In this document: piece by piece, positions 26,057-34,717 of the stretch
Layout of the letters: each line of letters starts with the position of its first letter
Numbering within the stretch: position 1 is the stretch's first letter
Source of the DNA: JANSWY01 sp038525605
Lineage (GTDB): Bacteria > Bacteroidota > Bacteroidia > Cytophagales > Cyclobacteriaceae
Assembly (NCBI GenBank): GCA_038525605.1
Contig: JBCBHL010000003.1
Coordinates: 1 to 56,256, forward strand
Length of the DNA stretch: 56,256 nt
Reading direction: 5' to 3'
The notes under the pieces: generated by a model
Told to the model about the DNA's origin: nothing
Database searches by the model: none
The model's input: only the letters and a program-made list of their open reading frames with translations
Position numbers and translations under genes: made by a program

Positions 26057-27155
26057 TTAACTGTTTTCGTCATTGCCTTCGCCGTGAAGCAGGTATGCTT
26101 TGATATAGTCTTCCAGATCACCATCTAAGACATTCTGAACATCTGTTCGCTCTACACCTGTTCGATTATCCTTTATCAGTTTATAAGGATGGAGAACATA
26201 ATTTCTGATCTGAGAACCAAAATCTATGGCTTTTTTGCTAGCCTCTGCCTTATCACGTTCATTATTTCTTTTCTCTACTTCCAGTTGGTATAATCGTGAC
26301 TTCAGCATCTTCATCGCTCTTTCCTTGTTGGCAAGCTGAGATCTTTCTACCTGGCATATAATCACAATACCAGTAGGTTTATGAGTTAATTGAACTTTTG
26401 TTTCAACCTTGTTCACATTCTGCCCTCCGGCACCACCTGATCTGGAGGTTTGAAATTCAATGTCTGCTGGATTGACCTCTATTTCAATGTCATCATCAAC
26501 TACAGGATATACATAGATTGAAGCGAAAGAAGTATGTCGTCTGCCTCCGGAATCGAATGGAGATATTCTTACCAGTCTGTGAACTCCTATTTCTGATTTT
26601 AGGAAGCCATAAGCGAACTGTCCTTCAAACTCGAGCGTAGCGGATTTCAACCCTGCTACATCACCAGGCTGATAATCAATTTCTTTTACTTTGAACCCTT
26701 GTTTTTCACCCCACATCAGGTACATTCTCATCAGAATGTCTGCCCAGTCGTTACTTTCAGTACCACCAGCGCCAGGATTGATTTCCATTGTCGCACTGAG
26801 TTGGTCTTCTTCGGCACTGAGCATTTTCTTAAATTCAAGTGCTTCTGTCACTTTTACCGCCTGATTGAAGGAGTCATCAACTTCTTGTTGAGTTGCTTCT
26901 TCCATTTCAAGGAATTCTTGTAAAGTTTCTACGTCTCCCAGGGCAGTATTAACTTCTTCGAATGCAGTAACCCACGATTTTTTGGCTTTAATCGCTTTAA
27001 GCATTTTCTCGGCCTCCTTGGGATCATTCCAGAAATCTGCCTGGGCTGTGATGGATTCTTCTTCTTCTACTTCTCGTTTCTTGACATCATAGTCAAAGAT
27101 ACCTCCCCAAAGCCGCTACTCTGGCTTTCAAGTCTTTCAGCTGATCTGTTGTCAT
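26057..27155 (-). CDS. prfB: Peptide chain release factor 2, programmed +1 frameshift
   Basis: RF2 ends translation at UGA and UAA. The gene is in two frames: 20 codons from the ATG at 27155 end at an in-frame TGA (27095-27093), and ribosomes slip +1 at CTT-TGA-C to continue from GAC at 27094 to the stop at 26057, giving 365 residues. Both functional motifs are present in the long part: the stop-codon-reading SPF at residues 198-200 and the catalytic GGQ at 243-245. A simple ORF call would start at an internal ATG (27004) and lose 50 residues. An MFS transporter gene follows closely. Confidence 0.97.
27093..27110 (-). promoter_or_regulatory. RF2 recoding site
   Basis: On the minus strand the site reads GGGGAGGTATCTTTGAC. 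It has an SD-like purine block (GGGGAGG), a three-base spacer, then the slippery CTT codon and the in-frame TGA followed by C. This is the classic autoregulatory element: low RF2 favours the slip. The internal SD-like element is notable because genes here otherwise rarely use Shine-Dalgarno sequences. Confidence 0.95.
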
Positions 27156-27245
27156 ATCAGTTTTTTTTGGCGAAGATAGATATTTTATCCTTTATAGCAT
27201 GCTTATTTTGCACACTTAGTTGAGAATGTTTTTATTGCTAAACCC

Positions 27246-27755
27246 TTATTGTATGTTCTCCAAAACGAGGGGATACAAAACTTTAAACCATTCAGTGAAT
27301 TGGTCCGGGTGATTCTGAAGTTCTTGATTGAGTGTGTGTCGATCGATGTACCGGTATTCCGATACTTCATCAGGGTTTGGAGACGGCTTTTCATCTGAAA
27401 CGCCATAAAAAACGTAATTTAATTCGTTTTCAATCAGGCCATTGCCACAGTCGAGATTGTAAATTTTGGTGAATATTCTCTCGACCGGGGTTTTCAAGCC
27501 CATTTCATGAAAAAGTCTGTTTGGGATGTATTGCTGAAAGTCAATACCCACCACATCATGGCTGCAGCAAGTATTGGACCACAAGCGAGGTGAGTGATAT
27601 TTATGAGTAGCCCTTTTTTGAAGTAGAAATTCACCCTGAGTGTTGCAGATAAATATTGAAAAAGCCCGGTGAAGAAGACCTTTCTGATGGGCTTCCAGCT
27701 TTTCACATTCGCCAATGTTTTCATCCCTTTCATTGACGAGAACTATTTTATTCAT
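27246..27755 (-). CDS. idi: Type 1 isopentenyl-diphosphate delta-isomerase
   Basis: This Nudix-fold enzyme interconverts isopentenyl and dimethylallyl diphosphate. The 169 residues have metal-ligand His in EAHQKGLLHRAFS, LLQKRA.HKYHSPRLW, the catalytic Cys block SNTCCSH near 61-67, and the second acid/metal motif ENELNYVF near 112-119. The stretch between Cys and EMG (DVVGIDFQQYIPNRLFHEMG) departs from the usual PxxGE..EAA pattern, but length is kept. It lies upstream of prfB on the same strand with a gap of about 90 bases. Confidence 0.9.
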   Translation of the reverse strand: MNKIVLVNERDENIGECEKLEAHQKGLLHRAFSIFICNTQGEFLLQKRATHKYHSPRLWSNTCCSHDVVGIDFQQYIPNRLFHEMGLKTPVERIFTKIYNLDCGNGLIENELNYVFYGVSDEKPSPNPDEVSEYRYIDRHTLNQELQNHPDQFTEWFKVLYPLVLENIQ

Positions 27756-27918
27756 AACTGAGTTTTTGATATTGCGAATCTATCTATTACAATTGACAAT
27801 GATCAAGTAAACGACGCAAAATAAGGGTAGTTCACCCGATTTCTACTCAGTTGTTTAATTAGCTTGCTGAAGTGACTGAAAAAGTGTTTTAAACTAAAGC
27901 CTGTTTGTTTCCGGCAAT

Positions 27919-27953
27919 AAAAAAGCCCCAGAAAAATATTCCTGAGGCTTTTT
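27919..27953 (-). terminator. Terminator of the PKD lipoprotein gene
   Basis: AAAAAGCCCCAG and CTGAGGCTTTTT pair with one mismatch around a 10-base loop, with T-runs on both strands. It lies just after the stop of the minus-strand PKD gene. The rest of 27756-27972 should hold the idi promoter, but no clear box was recognised. Confidence 0.8.
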
Positions 27954-27972
27954 GTAAAGTATTTTCTATCTA

Positions 27973-28707
27973 CTACTGAATCCTGAATCTGATGTTGAGC
28001 TGGAAAACACCATCCTCGTCTCTCAATAAGAAAGCACCATCGCCAGTAGTATTGTCAACTGTTCCTAACTCTGTTGGGTTGACATTTGCAATGAACATCA
28101 CCTCAGAATCTTCATCAGTCAACATATCAAATGGCTCATCATTGTCGATATAACCAATAACCCAGTCCTCGTCTGTGAAAGTAAGGCTTTGTCCTGCTAT
28201 GTTTATACCATATGGGTAGTCTGCCTCAGGTACATCTTCTTCCATCTCTACTGTAGAGATGGTAGTTTCGGATGTTTTTCCAAAGAATACTACTACATCT
28301 GCTGTGGTACCATCATCATCCCAGTCATTCCCATTGGTGTCCTGTTGACCTACAGCTATTAGATCGAATCCTGCCAATACTCTGTTGCCAACTACTATTG
28401 TTTCCGTAGATGTACTTGAGATTCCTCCTGAACCTGTTGCGGTAAGAGTCACTGTATATTCGCCTGTCTCGTCATATTCATGCGTTGGATTTTCCAGTGT
28501 TGAGCTCCCTCCATCTCCAAAATCCCATGAAAATGATGCGCCGTCTATGGTATTGTTAGTAAAAGTAACTTCATCGTCTACCTCTGCAAAAGGCTTGTCT
28601 AATTCAAACTCGACAGTTGGAGTAGGACCGGTTGGTTCATCGTCACCACAGGAAGTGATGAATGCCAGAAGCGCAATCGCAGATATTAGTAATGCTAGTT
28701 TTTTCAT
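27973..28707 (-). CDS. PKD-domain lipoprotein
   Basis: The chosen start (28707, MKKLALLISAIALLAFITSC) gives 244 residues with a type II signal peptide; an upstream ATG at 28776 adds 23 residues and lies at the promoter box. The lipid-modified Cys is followed by GDDE, an acidic stretch like the lipoprotein export signal that sends Bacteroidota lipoproteins to the cell surface. Residues about 30-110 form a PKD domain (FSWDFGDGGSSTLENPTHEYDETGEYTVTLTATG). The C-terminal part, with Asp-rich strands, is not recognised. Function is unknown; PKD domains usually mediate surface or carbohydrate contacts. Confidence 0.85.
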   Translation of the reverse strand: MKKLALLISAIALLAFITSCGDDEPTGPTPTVEFELDKPFAEVDDEVTFTNNTIDGASFSWDFGDGGSSTLENPTHEYDETGEYTVTLTATGSGGISSTSTETIVVGNRVLAGFDLIAVGQQDTNGNDWDDDGTTADVVVFFGKTSETTISTVEMEEDVPEADYPYGINIAGQSLTFTDEDWVIGYIDNDEPFDMLTDEDSEVMFIANVNPTELGTVDNTTGDGAFLLRDEDGVFQLNIRFRIQ

Positions 28708-28773
28708 AATTGAAAATTGATAATTATTTGATTGATTAATAGAGTAACATATTAGTTGGTTGGTTCCCTTACA

Positions 28774-28781
28774 CAAAGGTA
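28774..28781 (-). promoter_or_regulatory. -7 box of the PKD lipoprotein gene
   Basis: On the minus strand TACCTTTG matches TAnnTTTG, giving a leader of about 60 bases to the ATG at 28707. No convincing -33 TTTG is seen. Confidence 0.4.
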
Positions 28782-28796
28782 TTGAATATTTTTTGT

Positions 28797-29447
28797 TTAT
28801 AACTCGGCGATTACTGTTCTGCCACCTTTTGTCTTCTGGTCGATATCTACCATAATTTTCGCAGATTTAGGTAAAAATAAGTCTACTCTGGAACCGAATT
28901 TGATAAATCCGAACTCATTGCCCTGCTCTACAGCATCTCCTTCCTGAACATACCACTTAATTCTTCTGGCGAGTGCTCCTGCAATTTGCCTAATTAAAAT
29001 CTGTGAGCCATTTTCATTTTTATAGACAATTGTGGTTCTTTCATTTTCAGTACTGGATTTTGGGTGCCAGGCCACCAGGTATTTGCCAGGGTGATATTTA
29101 AAATAACTGATCACTCCACCAATTGGGTTTCTGTTGACATGCACATTTACTGGCGACATAAAAATGGAAACCTGAATTCTTTCTTCATTAAGAAATTCAT
29201 TTTCTGTGGTTTCTTCGATTACCACTACTTTTCCGTCGGCAGGTGCATAAACCTTTGATGGGTCTTTTGAAATTATGATCGATGGATTTCTGAAAAATTG
29301 TAAAATAAGAAGAAAAAGAACCGCTAATCCTGCATATAAAATGTAAGAATATGGTTGTGATATGTAAAACCAGGTAATCAAACCGACGATTATACAAAAC
29401 AAACCTGTCAATAGTAACGATGCTTTTCCTTCTTTATGTAATGTCAT
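28797..29447 (-). CDS. psd: Phosphatidylserine decarboxylase (short type)
   Basis: This enzyme makes phosphatidylethanolamine by decarboxylating phosphatidylserine with a self-made pyruvoyl group. The 216 residues have two N-terminal membrane helices (about 10-50), the DGKVV and FMSPVNVHVNRNPIGG blocks with catalytic His, and the self-cleavage site Gly-Ser in KFGSRVDLFLP near the C-terminus, where the Ser becomes the pyruvoyl group. It lies 30 bases downstream of the glutamate dehydrogenase gene on the same strand, with cdsA one gene further upstream. Confidence 0.93.
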   Translation of the reverse strand: MTLHKEGKASLLLTGLFCIIVGLITWFYISQPYSYILYAGLAVLFLLILQFFRNPSIIISKDPSKVYAPADGKVVVIEETTENEFLNEERIQVSIFMSPVNVHVNRNPIGGVISYFKYHPGKYLVAWHPKSSTENERTTIVYKNENGSQILIRQIAGALARRIKWYVQEGDAVEQGNEFGFIKFGSRVDLFLPKSAKIMVDIDQKTKGGRTVIAEL

Positions 29448-29477
29448 GAGATTTTGAATTACTATGAGTACCTGATA

Positions 29478-30752
29478 TTAGAAACCTCCTCTGTATTTAT
29501 ATGTTCTGGCAACTTTATTGATGGCCACAATATAAGCAGCTATTCTTAAAGAAACCCCATACTTTTTAGATGTTTTATACACTTTATCGAATGCAGTTTT
29601 CAGGATTCTGTCCGATCTCCTGTTGACCCTTTCTGCTGTCCATTTGTAGCCAAGTCTGTTTTGCACCCACTCAAAATAGGATACCGTCACTCCACCAGCA
29701 TTGGCTAGAATATCCGGCACAGCCATAATACCTTTATCATTGATGATAGAGTCTGCTTTAGCTGAAGTAGGGCCATTTGCACCTTCCACGATCAACTTCG
29801 CCTTGATTTGGTCTGCATTTCTTGTGGTAATTACATCTTCCACAGCAGCTGGTACTAATACATCGACATCTAATAAAAGTAAATCCTCCGGATCGATTTT
29901 CTCTGCTCCATCAAACCCTTCCAGACTTCCATTATTTTCGTTTCTGTAGTCAATTGCTTTTTGGATATCAATGCCATTCGGGTTGTGATAAGCGCCAGAT
30001 AGGTCACTGATTCCGCATATTTTCACGCCTCTTTCTTCAAGTAGATATGCTGCCCATGAACCTACGTTACCAAATCCCTGAATTGCACAGGTAGCTTTGA
30101 ATGGATTGATTTTTAGTTTTTCCATCGCAGACAGTGCAGTAATCATTACACCCCTTCCGGTTGCTTCTTTTCTACCCAGAGATCCTCCAAGTACTAATGG
30201 TTTTCCGGTCACCACAGCATTGATAGTGGTACCTCGTGCCCGTGAATATTGGTCCATTAGCCAGGCCATCTCTTCAGGGCCCGTTCCCATGTCAGGAGCT
30301 GGAATATCTCTATCTGGTCCAAAAACTTCATCCATAGCAGAAGTATAGGCTCGTGTAAGTCTTTCCACTTCTCCGCGGGACATCTCCCGAGGATTACATT
30401 GGATCCCCCCTTTTGCACCACCGTATGGAATGTCCACAACGGCACATTTCCAGGTCATCCATGCAGCCAAAGCTTTTACCTCATCCAGATGGACGTCCAT
30501 GTCATACCTTATTCCACCTTTAGATGGTCCAAGAATATTTGAATGAATTACTCTGAAACCCTCAAAAACTTTGATAGATCCATCATCCATTGTTACAGGA
30601 AGTGATACAAGAACTTGTTTTTCAGGAGATTTCAGCACATTGTAGATTTCGTCATCAAGTCCCAGATGCTGAGCAGCGATATGGAACCTGGACATCATTG
30701 ACTCGAAAGGATTTTCCTTGTCCTTAATTGGAGCCGGTTCAATGTAACCCAT
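29478..30752 (-). CDS. Glu/Leu/Phe/Val-type glutamate dehydrogenase
   Basis: This enzyme interconverts glutamate and 2-oxoglutarate with NAD(P). The 424 residues carry the substrate-binding GPSKGGIRYDMDVHLDEVKALA, the catalytic Lys/Asp block VDIPYGGAKGGI with CNPREMSRGEVERL and PAPDMGTG, and the Rossmann GFGNVGSWAA near residues 227-236. Length and motifs fit the hexameric GDH family; coenzyme preference cannot be read safely. It sits between cdsA and psd with its own good promoter, so it is probably a separate transcription start inside a lipid-gene cluster. Confidence 0.93.
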   Translation of the reverse strand: MGYIEPAPIKDKENPFESMMSRFHIAAQHLGLDDEIYNVLKSPEKQVLVSLPVTMDDGSIKVFEGFRVIHSNILGPSKGGIRYDMDVHLDEVKALAAWMTWKCAVVDIPYGGAKGGIQCNPREMSRGEVERLTRAYTSAMDEVFGPDRDIPAPDMGTGPEEMAWLMDQYSRARGTTINAVVTGKPLVLGGSLGRKEATGRGVMITALSAMEKLKINPFKATCAIQGFGNVGSWAAYLLEERGVKICGISDLSGAYHNPNGIDIQKAIDYRNENNGSLEGFDGAEKIDPEDLLLLDVDVLVPAAVEDVITTRNADQIKAKLIVEGANGPTSAKADSIINDKGIMAVPDILANAGGVTVSYFEWVQNRLGYKWTAERVNRRSDRILKTAFDKVYKTSKKYGVSLRIAAYIVAINKVARTYKYRGGF

Positions 30753-30788
30753 ATATTTTTCTCTAAATGTTAATGTTGTTTATGAACA

Positions 30789-30818
30789 CAAATCTAAAGA
30801 AAGCAATATTATTTCAAA
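30789..30818 (-). promoter_or_regulatory. Primary-sigma promoter of glutamate dehydrogenase
   Basis: On the minus strand TTTG (30818-30815), 18 bases, then TAGATTTG (30796-30789) is a good match to the Bacteroidota TTTG / TAnnTTTG promoter. Transcription from about 30783 gives a leader of about 30 bases. This is the best primary-sigma promoter I found in the window. Confidence 0.65.
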
Positions 30819-30842
30819 GGTAAAATCGTTTTCATTTTACCT
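30818..30842. terminator. Hairpin between cdsA and glutamate dehydrogenase
   Basis: AGGTAAAAT and ATTTTACCT form a perfect 9-bp stem with a 7-base loop, just after the cdsA stop. The T-tract on the minus strand is poor, so it may be a weak cdsA terminator or a processing or attenuation site overlapping the -33 box of the next gene. Confidence 0.5.
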
Positions 30843-30851
30843 GAGAGGCTA

Positions 30852-31670
30852 TTACATCAGTTCAAGGTAAACGATTATAAACGGCACTGCCAGCAGCAGA
30901 CCATCAAACCTGTCGAGAAAACCACCATGGCCAGGAATCGTAGTGCCTGAGTCTTTTATCAGAATGCTTCTTTTAAACATAGACTCGACTAAATCTCCAT
31001 AGGTTCCGGCGATAACGATGATTACTGTTATGATTATCCAGGAAATCAGGCCTACGACTTCAAAATAGTGAGATAAGCCATAAGCCATCGCCATGGCAAG
31101 TGCTGTTCCTCCAAGGCTGCCTTCCCACGATTTTTTGGGTGAAACGCGCTCAAATAGTTTGGTTTTGCCAAAGTTGACACCTGCAAAGTATGCACCAGTA
31201 TCACTGGCCCAAAGAATCAGTAAAATACCTAATGGTAATTGGTAATTGTAAGCGCCAGTAATAAAGGCAGTGACATTTAGTAACGACAAAGGAACACTGA
31301 CGTAAATAATGCCGAGAAAGAAGAAGGCGATATTGGTGAAAGGGTTGGTGTCGTTTTTCTTATATAGTTTAATGAAAAATATAAATGAAGACAGCGGAAA
31401 GAGAATAAAATAGATTCTATCGCTAATCAGGTCGTCTTCAATCAGAAAGCTCAAAATAAAAATAAGTGAACCAATTGCAACGCCCAATAATCTGATCGGT
31501 AAAAAACTCTGTGCACGCAATAAACCATAAAATTCCCATTGGGTGATGATCGTAATGGAGAAGAAAATAGCAAAATAGCTCCATTTACTAAATGCAATTG
31601 CAAAAATGATGACGAATGCTCCGGCAACACCTGCTAATAATCTTTTGATTAATTCCTCTCTTTTACTCAA
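30852..31670 (-). CDS. cdsA: Phosphatidate cytidylyltransferase
   Basis: This enzyme makes CDP-diacylglycerol, the branch point of phospholipid synthesis. The 272-residue integral membrane protein has about seven helices, the Asp motif WASDTGAYFAGVNFGKTKL, SPKKSWEGSLGG, and the C-terminal signature GDLVESMFKRSILIKDSGTTIPGHGGFLDRFDGLL with the catalytic Asp residues. The start overlaps the preceding small gene by 8 bases. With psd downstream, it supplies the phosphatidylethanolamine route. Confidence 0.96.
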   Translation of the reverse strand: MSKREELIKRLLAGVAGAFVIIFAIAFSKWSYFAIFFSITIITQWEFYGLLRAQSFLPIRLLGVAIGSLIFILSFLIEDDLISDRIYFILFPLSSFIFFIKLYKKNDTNPFTNIAFFFLGIIYVSVPLSLLNVTAFITGAYNYQLPLGILLILWASDTGAYFAGVNFGKTKLFERVSPKKSWEGSLGGTALAMAMAYGLSHYFEVVGLISWIIITVIIVIAGTYGDLVESMFKRSILIKDSGTTIPGHGGFLDRFDGLLLAVPFIIVYLELM

Positions 31671-31869
31671 AGTTTATTTCCTCTTTTATAATTTTAATTG
31701 CTTTCAGAATATCATCGGGAGCTACCATCACTTCGTGTGTGCCCCAGTGGTAACTTGTGTCCTTTTTATTTAAGATAACCGCTCCGATATAATGATCCTC
31801 CAAAACCGCTTTTACTATTTCAGCTCTGTAAAGTAGTTCATCAGAGAATACTTTTTGCCAATTATTCAT
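31663..31869 (-). CDS. DUF2007-like small protein
   Basis: This 68-residue soluble protein (MNNWQKVFSDELLYRAEIVKAVLEDHYIGAVILNKKD...EVMVAPDDILKAIKIIKE) has the beta-alpha pattern of DUF2007, sometimes named putative signal-transducing protein. It overlaps the CPBP gene upstream and cdsA downstream by 8 bases each, so the three are tightly coupled in translation. The function is unknown; the fixed position suggests a link to membrane-lipid synthesis or to the protease. Confidence 0.7.
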   Translation of the reverse strand: MNNWQKVFSDELLYRAEIVKAVLEDHYIGAVILNKKDTSYHWGTHEVMVAPDDILKAIKIIKEEINFE

Positions 31870-32794
31870 GGCTTACATCGTTTTTAATACTCTTTCTGAA
31901 AATAAAGATAAAAAACAGACCAGCAGCCAAAAATAACGATATAATTAATAAGGATGGCGTTTCAGCCTGCTCAATATCGTAAGTAATCACTTCTGTGTTA
32001 AACAGATAGACTAGTATGATAGTAAGTCCATTGTTGATTAAGTGTGCAATGATCGGATATATCAGATTGCCGGAGTAGTAAAAAAGATATCCGAAAAGTA
32101 TGCCCAGCGCGGCTCTTGGTAAGAATCCATAAAACTGAAAATGAATTGCGCTGAAGAGTACTCCAGTCAGGATGATAGCCACATGTGGATTTTTGATGTG
32201 TTTTTCAAAATAGGTCTGGATCACGCCTCTGAATAGATATTCTTCGCCAACAGCTGGAATAATGGCTATCACAAAAAAGGTGAATATAAACTTGTCAACT
32301 GTGGTGAACGTGGTAAGGAACTCGGTAAGTTTTGCATATTTATTCTCAGTGGTTTGCATCCACTCTTCAATTCCACTCATGAATCCGGGAAGAACCATGT
32401 TACTGTTCCACTCGATAAGGACCGTATTGACAATCATCAAAGAAAAAGTTGCCAGAATGGTCAATCCTATCAATTTTAATAGCGGTCCTCTCTTTAGTGA
32501 AACGATGTATTTGTTGGAAGATCGAAATACAAACCGTATCAATACATACGGTGTAACAATAAACAGTACGATTGCTGTAGTCATTTGCATGACCATAATA
32601 GCCCACCAGTTTCCTACTTTCGGTTCATTTAATAATGTGAAAAAATCTCCAAATGAATCCAGAAACGGAAAAGCTGCAACCATACTAACAAACGCCGAAA
32701 CAAAGTAGCCGACTAGCACACAGGCAAATATTAATAGTAGTGTCACAAGTGGCGGCCTGTTATCAGGAATCAATCTATGGTGGTATTTATTCAT
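31862..32794 (-). CDS. CPBP family intramembrane metalloprotease
   Basis: This 310-residue membrane protein has about eight helices and the CPBP/CAAX-protease motifs EEYLFRG (Glu-Glu-x3-Arg), a His in FSAIHFQFYGFLPRAALGILFG and a third His in YPIIAHLINNG. Members cleave prenylated or other membrane peptides or act in bacteriocin immunity; the target here is unknown. It is the first gene of the CPBP-DUF2007-cdsA unit and is divergent from dusB with a gap of only 39 bases. Confidence 0.85.
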   Translation of the reverse strand: MNKYHHRLIPDNRPPLVTLLLIFACVLVGYFVSAFVSMVAAFPFLDSFGDFFTLLNEPKVGNWWAIMVMQMTTAIVLFIVTPYVLIRFVFRSSNKYIVSLKRGPLLKLIGLTILATFSLMIVNTVLIEWNSNMVLPGFMSGIEEWMQTTENKYAKLTEFLTTFTTVDKFIFTFFVIAIIPAVGEEYLFRGVIQTYFEKHIKNPHVAIILTGVLFSAIHFQFYGFLPRAALGILFGYLFYYSGNLIYPIIAHLINNGLTIILVYLFNTEVITYDIEQAETPSLLIISLFLAAGLFFIFIFRKSIKNDVSHE

Positions 32795-32833
32795 ATTTGA
32801 GTTAAATTTGCCGTAAAAATATACAATAAAGAT

Positions 32834-33829
32834 TTGGTCAGAATAGGAAACTTAGAGATTGGTGAATTTCCCCTTTTATTGGCACCTATGGAGGATGTTA
32901 GCGATCCGCCTTTCAGAGCAGTCTGTAAAGAGAACGGTGCTGATGTCATGTACACGGAATTTATATCGGCCGAAGGACTGATTCGTGATGCGGCAAAAAG
33001 TGTCCAGAAACTGGATATTTACGACTATGAAAGACCGATCGGGATTCAGATTTTTGGTGATAAAATAGAATCTATGCGAGAGGCAGCAGCAATTGCGGAG
33101 GCTGCAGATCCGGAAATTGTAGACATTAATTATGGTTGTCCTGTCAAAAAGGTGGCTTGTAAAGGTGCTGGTGCTGGTATCTTGCTGGACCTGCCAAAAA
33201 TGCAGGAAATGACAGCTGAAATCGTCAAAAGAGTCAACAAACCTGTGACAGTAAAAACCAGGCTTGGCTGGGACGATGATACTATCAAAATTGTAGAAGT
33301 AGCTAAAAGACTGCAGGATGTTGGTATTCAGGGGCTCACAATACATGGACGTACCAGAAAGCAAATGTATAAAGGTGAAGCAAACTGGGAATACATCGCT
33401 GAAGTTAAAAATCAGCAGGATATTCACATTCCAATATTTGGAAATGGCGACATTGATTCTCCCCAAAAAGCCAAACTCTACAAGGAGAAATACGGTGTTG
33501 ATGGTATTATGATAGGCAGAGCTGCAATTGGCTATCCATGGATTTTTAATGAAATAAAGGCCTATTTAAACCACGGTGAGCTGATAGATCCTCCTACTCT
33601 TGAAGACAGGATCGCGATTACAAGAAAGCATCTGGACTTTTCTATTGAATGGAAAGGAGATCGGAAGGGGATTTTTGAAATGAGAAGACACTATACCAAT
33701 TATTTTAGAGGAATTCCGCATTTCAAACCATATCGTACCCGTTTGGTAGAAAGTGATGATCCACAGGAAATATTTCAAATCCTAGAGGAAATAGGAGATG
33801 TATTTGCGGGAGCGAGCCTACAGGTCTAA
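32834..33829 (+). CDS. dusB: tRNA-dihydrouridine synthase
   Basis: This FMN enzyme reduces uridine to dihydrouridine in tRNA D-loops. The 331 residues show LLAPMEDVSDPPFR near 15-28, MYTEFISAEGL, INYGCPVKKVACKGAGAGILL with the catalytic Cys, VTVKTRLGW, TIHGRTRKQMYKGEANW and GNGDI, a DusB-type set. The start is TTG at 32834; no in-frame ATG fits before the conserved LLLAPMEDVS block. The EamA transporter gene begins 5 bases after its stop. Confidence 0.92.
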   Translation: MVRIGNLEIGEFPLLLAPMEDVSDPPFRAVCKENGADVMYTEFISAEGLIRDAAKSVQKLDIYDYERPIGIQIFGDKIESMREAAAIAEAADPEIVDINYGCPVKKVACKGAGAGILLDLPKMQEMTAEIVKRVNKPVTVKTRLGWDDDTIKIVEVAKRLQDVGIQGLTIHGRTRKQMYKGEANWEYIAEVKNQQDIHIPIFGNGDIDSPQKAKLYKEKYGVDGIMIGRAAIGYPWIFNEIKAYLNHGELIDPPTLEDRIAITRKHLDFSIEWKGDRKGIFEMRRHYTNYFRGIPHFKPYRTRLVESDDPQEIFQILEEIGDVFAGASLQV

Positions 33830-33834
33830 AAGAG

Positions 33835-34713
33835 ATGTCTAAAAGAAATCAGTATCTGGCCTACCTTTTCTTAGTACTTCTATCAGTTATTTGGGGTAGT
33901 TCTTTTATTTTAATAAAATGGGGACTTGAGTCTCTTTCGTCATTACAGGTTGGAGCTATTCGAATTTTGTCTGCAAGCTTATTCCTGTCGCCGATAGCAC
34001 TTTTTAAACTGAAAAAACTGAATTGGCAGTCAGGTAGACTACTGCTGTTGATTGGTATGGTGGGAAGTCTGGTTCCGGCTTTTCTTTTTGCGATCGCACA
34101 AACAGAGATTCAGAGTTCTTTAACAGGTGTTCTGAATGCGCTTACTCCACTTTTTGTCATCATAATGGGAGCACTATTCTTCAATAAGCAAATTACGAAA
34201 GCTACCTTTTTAGGGATTGTTACAGGCTTTGCGGGTTCTGTAGCGCTTATTCTTGGTTCGGCAAATGGAGGGATAGGCTCGGTAAATGCATACGCATTGC
34301 TTGTGGTGTTGGCAACTATCATGTATGGTATCAATTTAAATACCATTAAATATTACCTCAAAAATATTGACGCAATCACGATTACTAGTGTAAGCCTGCT
34401 GCTGGTGGGGCCATTTGCAGCTGCTGTTTTATTCAGTACTGATTTCGTTAGTAGAATTTCGACAAACCCTCAAGCTATAGAGGGGTTGATATACATCAGC
34501 GCGCTGGGCGTAGTTGGTACAGCGATAGCCTTGATTATTTTTAATTACATGGTAAAGATTACAGATCCGGTGTTTGCCAGCTCCGTCACTTACATCATAC
34601 CAATAGTTGCGATTATTTGGGGAGTACTGGACGGAGAAAGTATCTTCTCCGTCCAGTATTTTGGAATCATATTGATCCTGGCTGGTGTTTGGCTTGCCAA
34701 CAGATCAAAATAA
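33835..34713 (+). CDS. EamA/DMT family transporter
   Basis: This 292-residue inner-membrane protein has ten helices in two EamA repeats (VIWGSSFILIKWGLESLSSLQVGAIRIL in the first; LGVVGTAIALIIFNYMVKITDPVFASSVTYIIPIVAIIWGVL in the second). The family exports metabolites or amino acids; the substrate is unknown. It is probably co-transcribed with dusB. A perfect 14-bp inverted repeat lies within the coding sequence near the 3' end (34625-34658). Confidence 0.88.
   Translation: MSKRNQYLAYLFLVLLSVIWGSSFILIKWGLESLSSLQVGAIRILSASLFLSPIALFKLKKLNWQSGRLLLLIGMVGSLVPAFLFAIAQTEIQSSLTGVLNALTPLFVIIMGALFFNKQITKATFLGIVTGFAGSVALILGSANGGIGSVNAYALLVVLATIMYGINLNTIKYYLKNIDAITITSVSLLLVGPFAAAVLFSTDFVSRISTNPQAIEGLIYISALGVVGTAIALIIFNYMVKITDPVFASSVTYIIPIVAIIWGVLDGESIFSVQYFGIILILAGVWLANRSK
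34625..34658 (+). repeat. Perfect 14-bp inverted repeat inside the EamA gene
   Basis: TACTGGACGGAGAA and TTCTCCGTCCAGTA are exact reverse complements separated by AGTATC. It encodes part of the last loop and helix (LDGESIFSVQY). In RNA it would form a very stable hairpin about 55 bases before the stop. No T-run follows, so it is not a standard terminator. Confidence 0.85.
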
Positions 34714-34717
34714 TATG

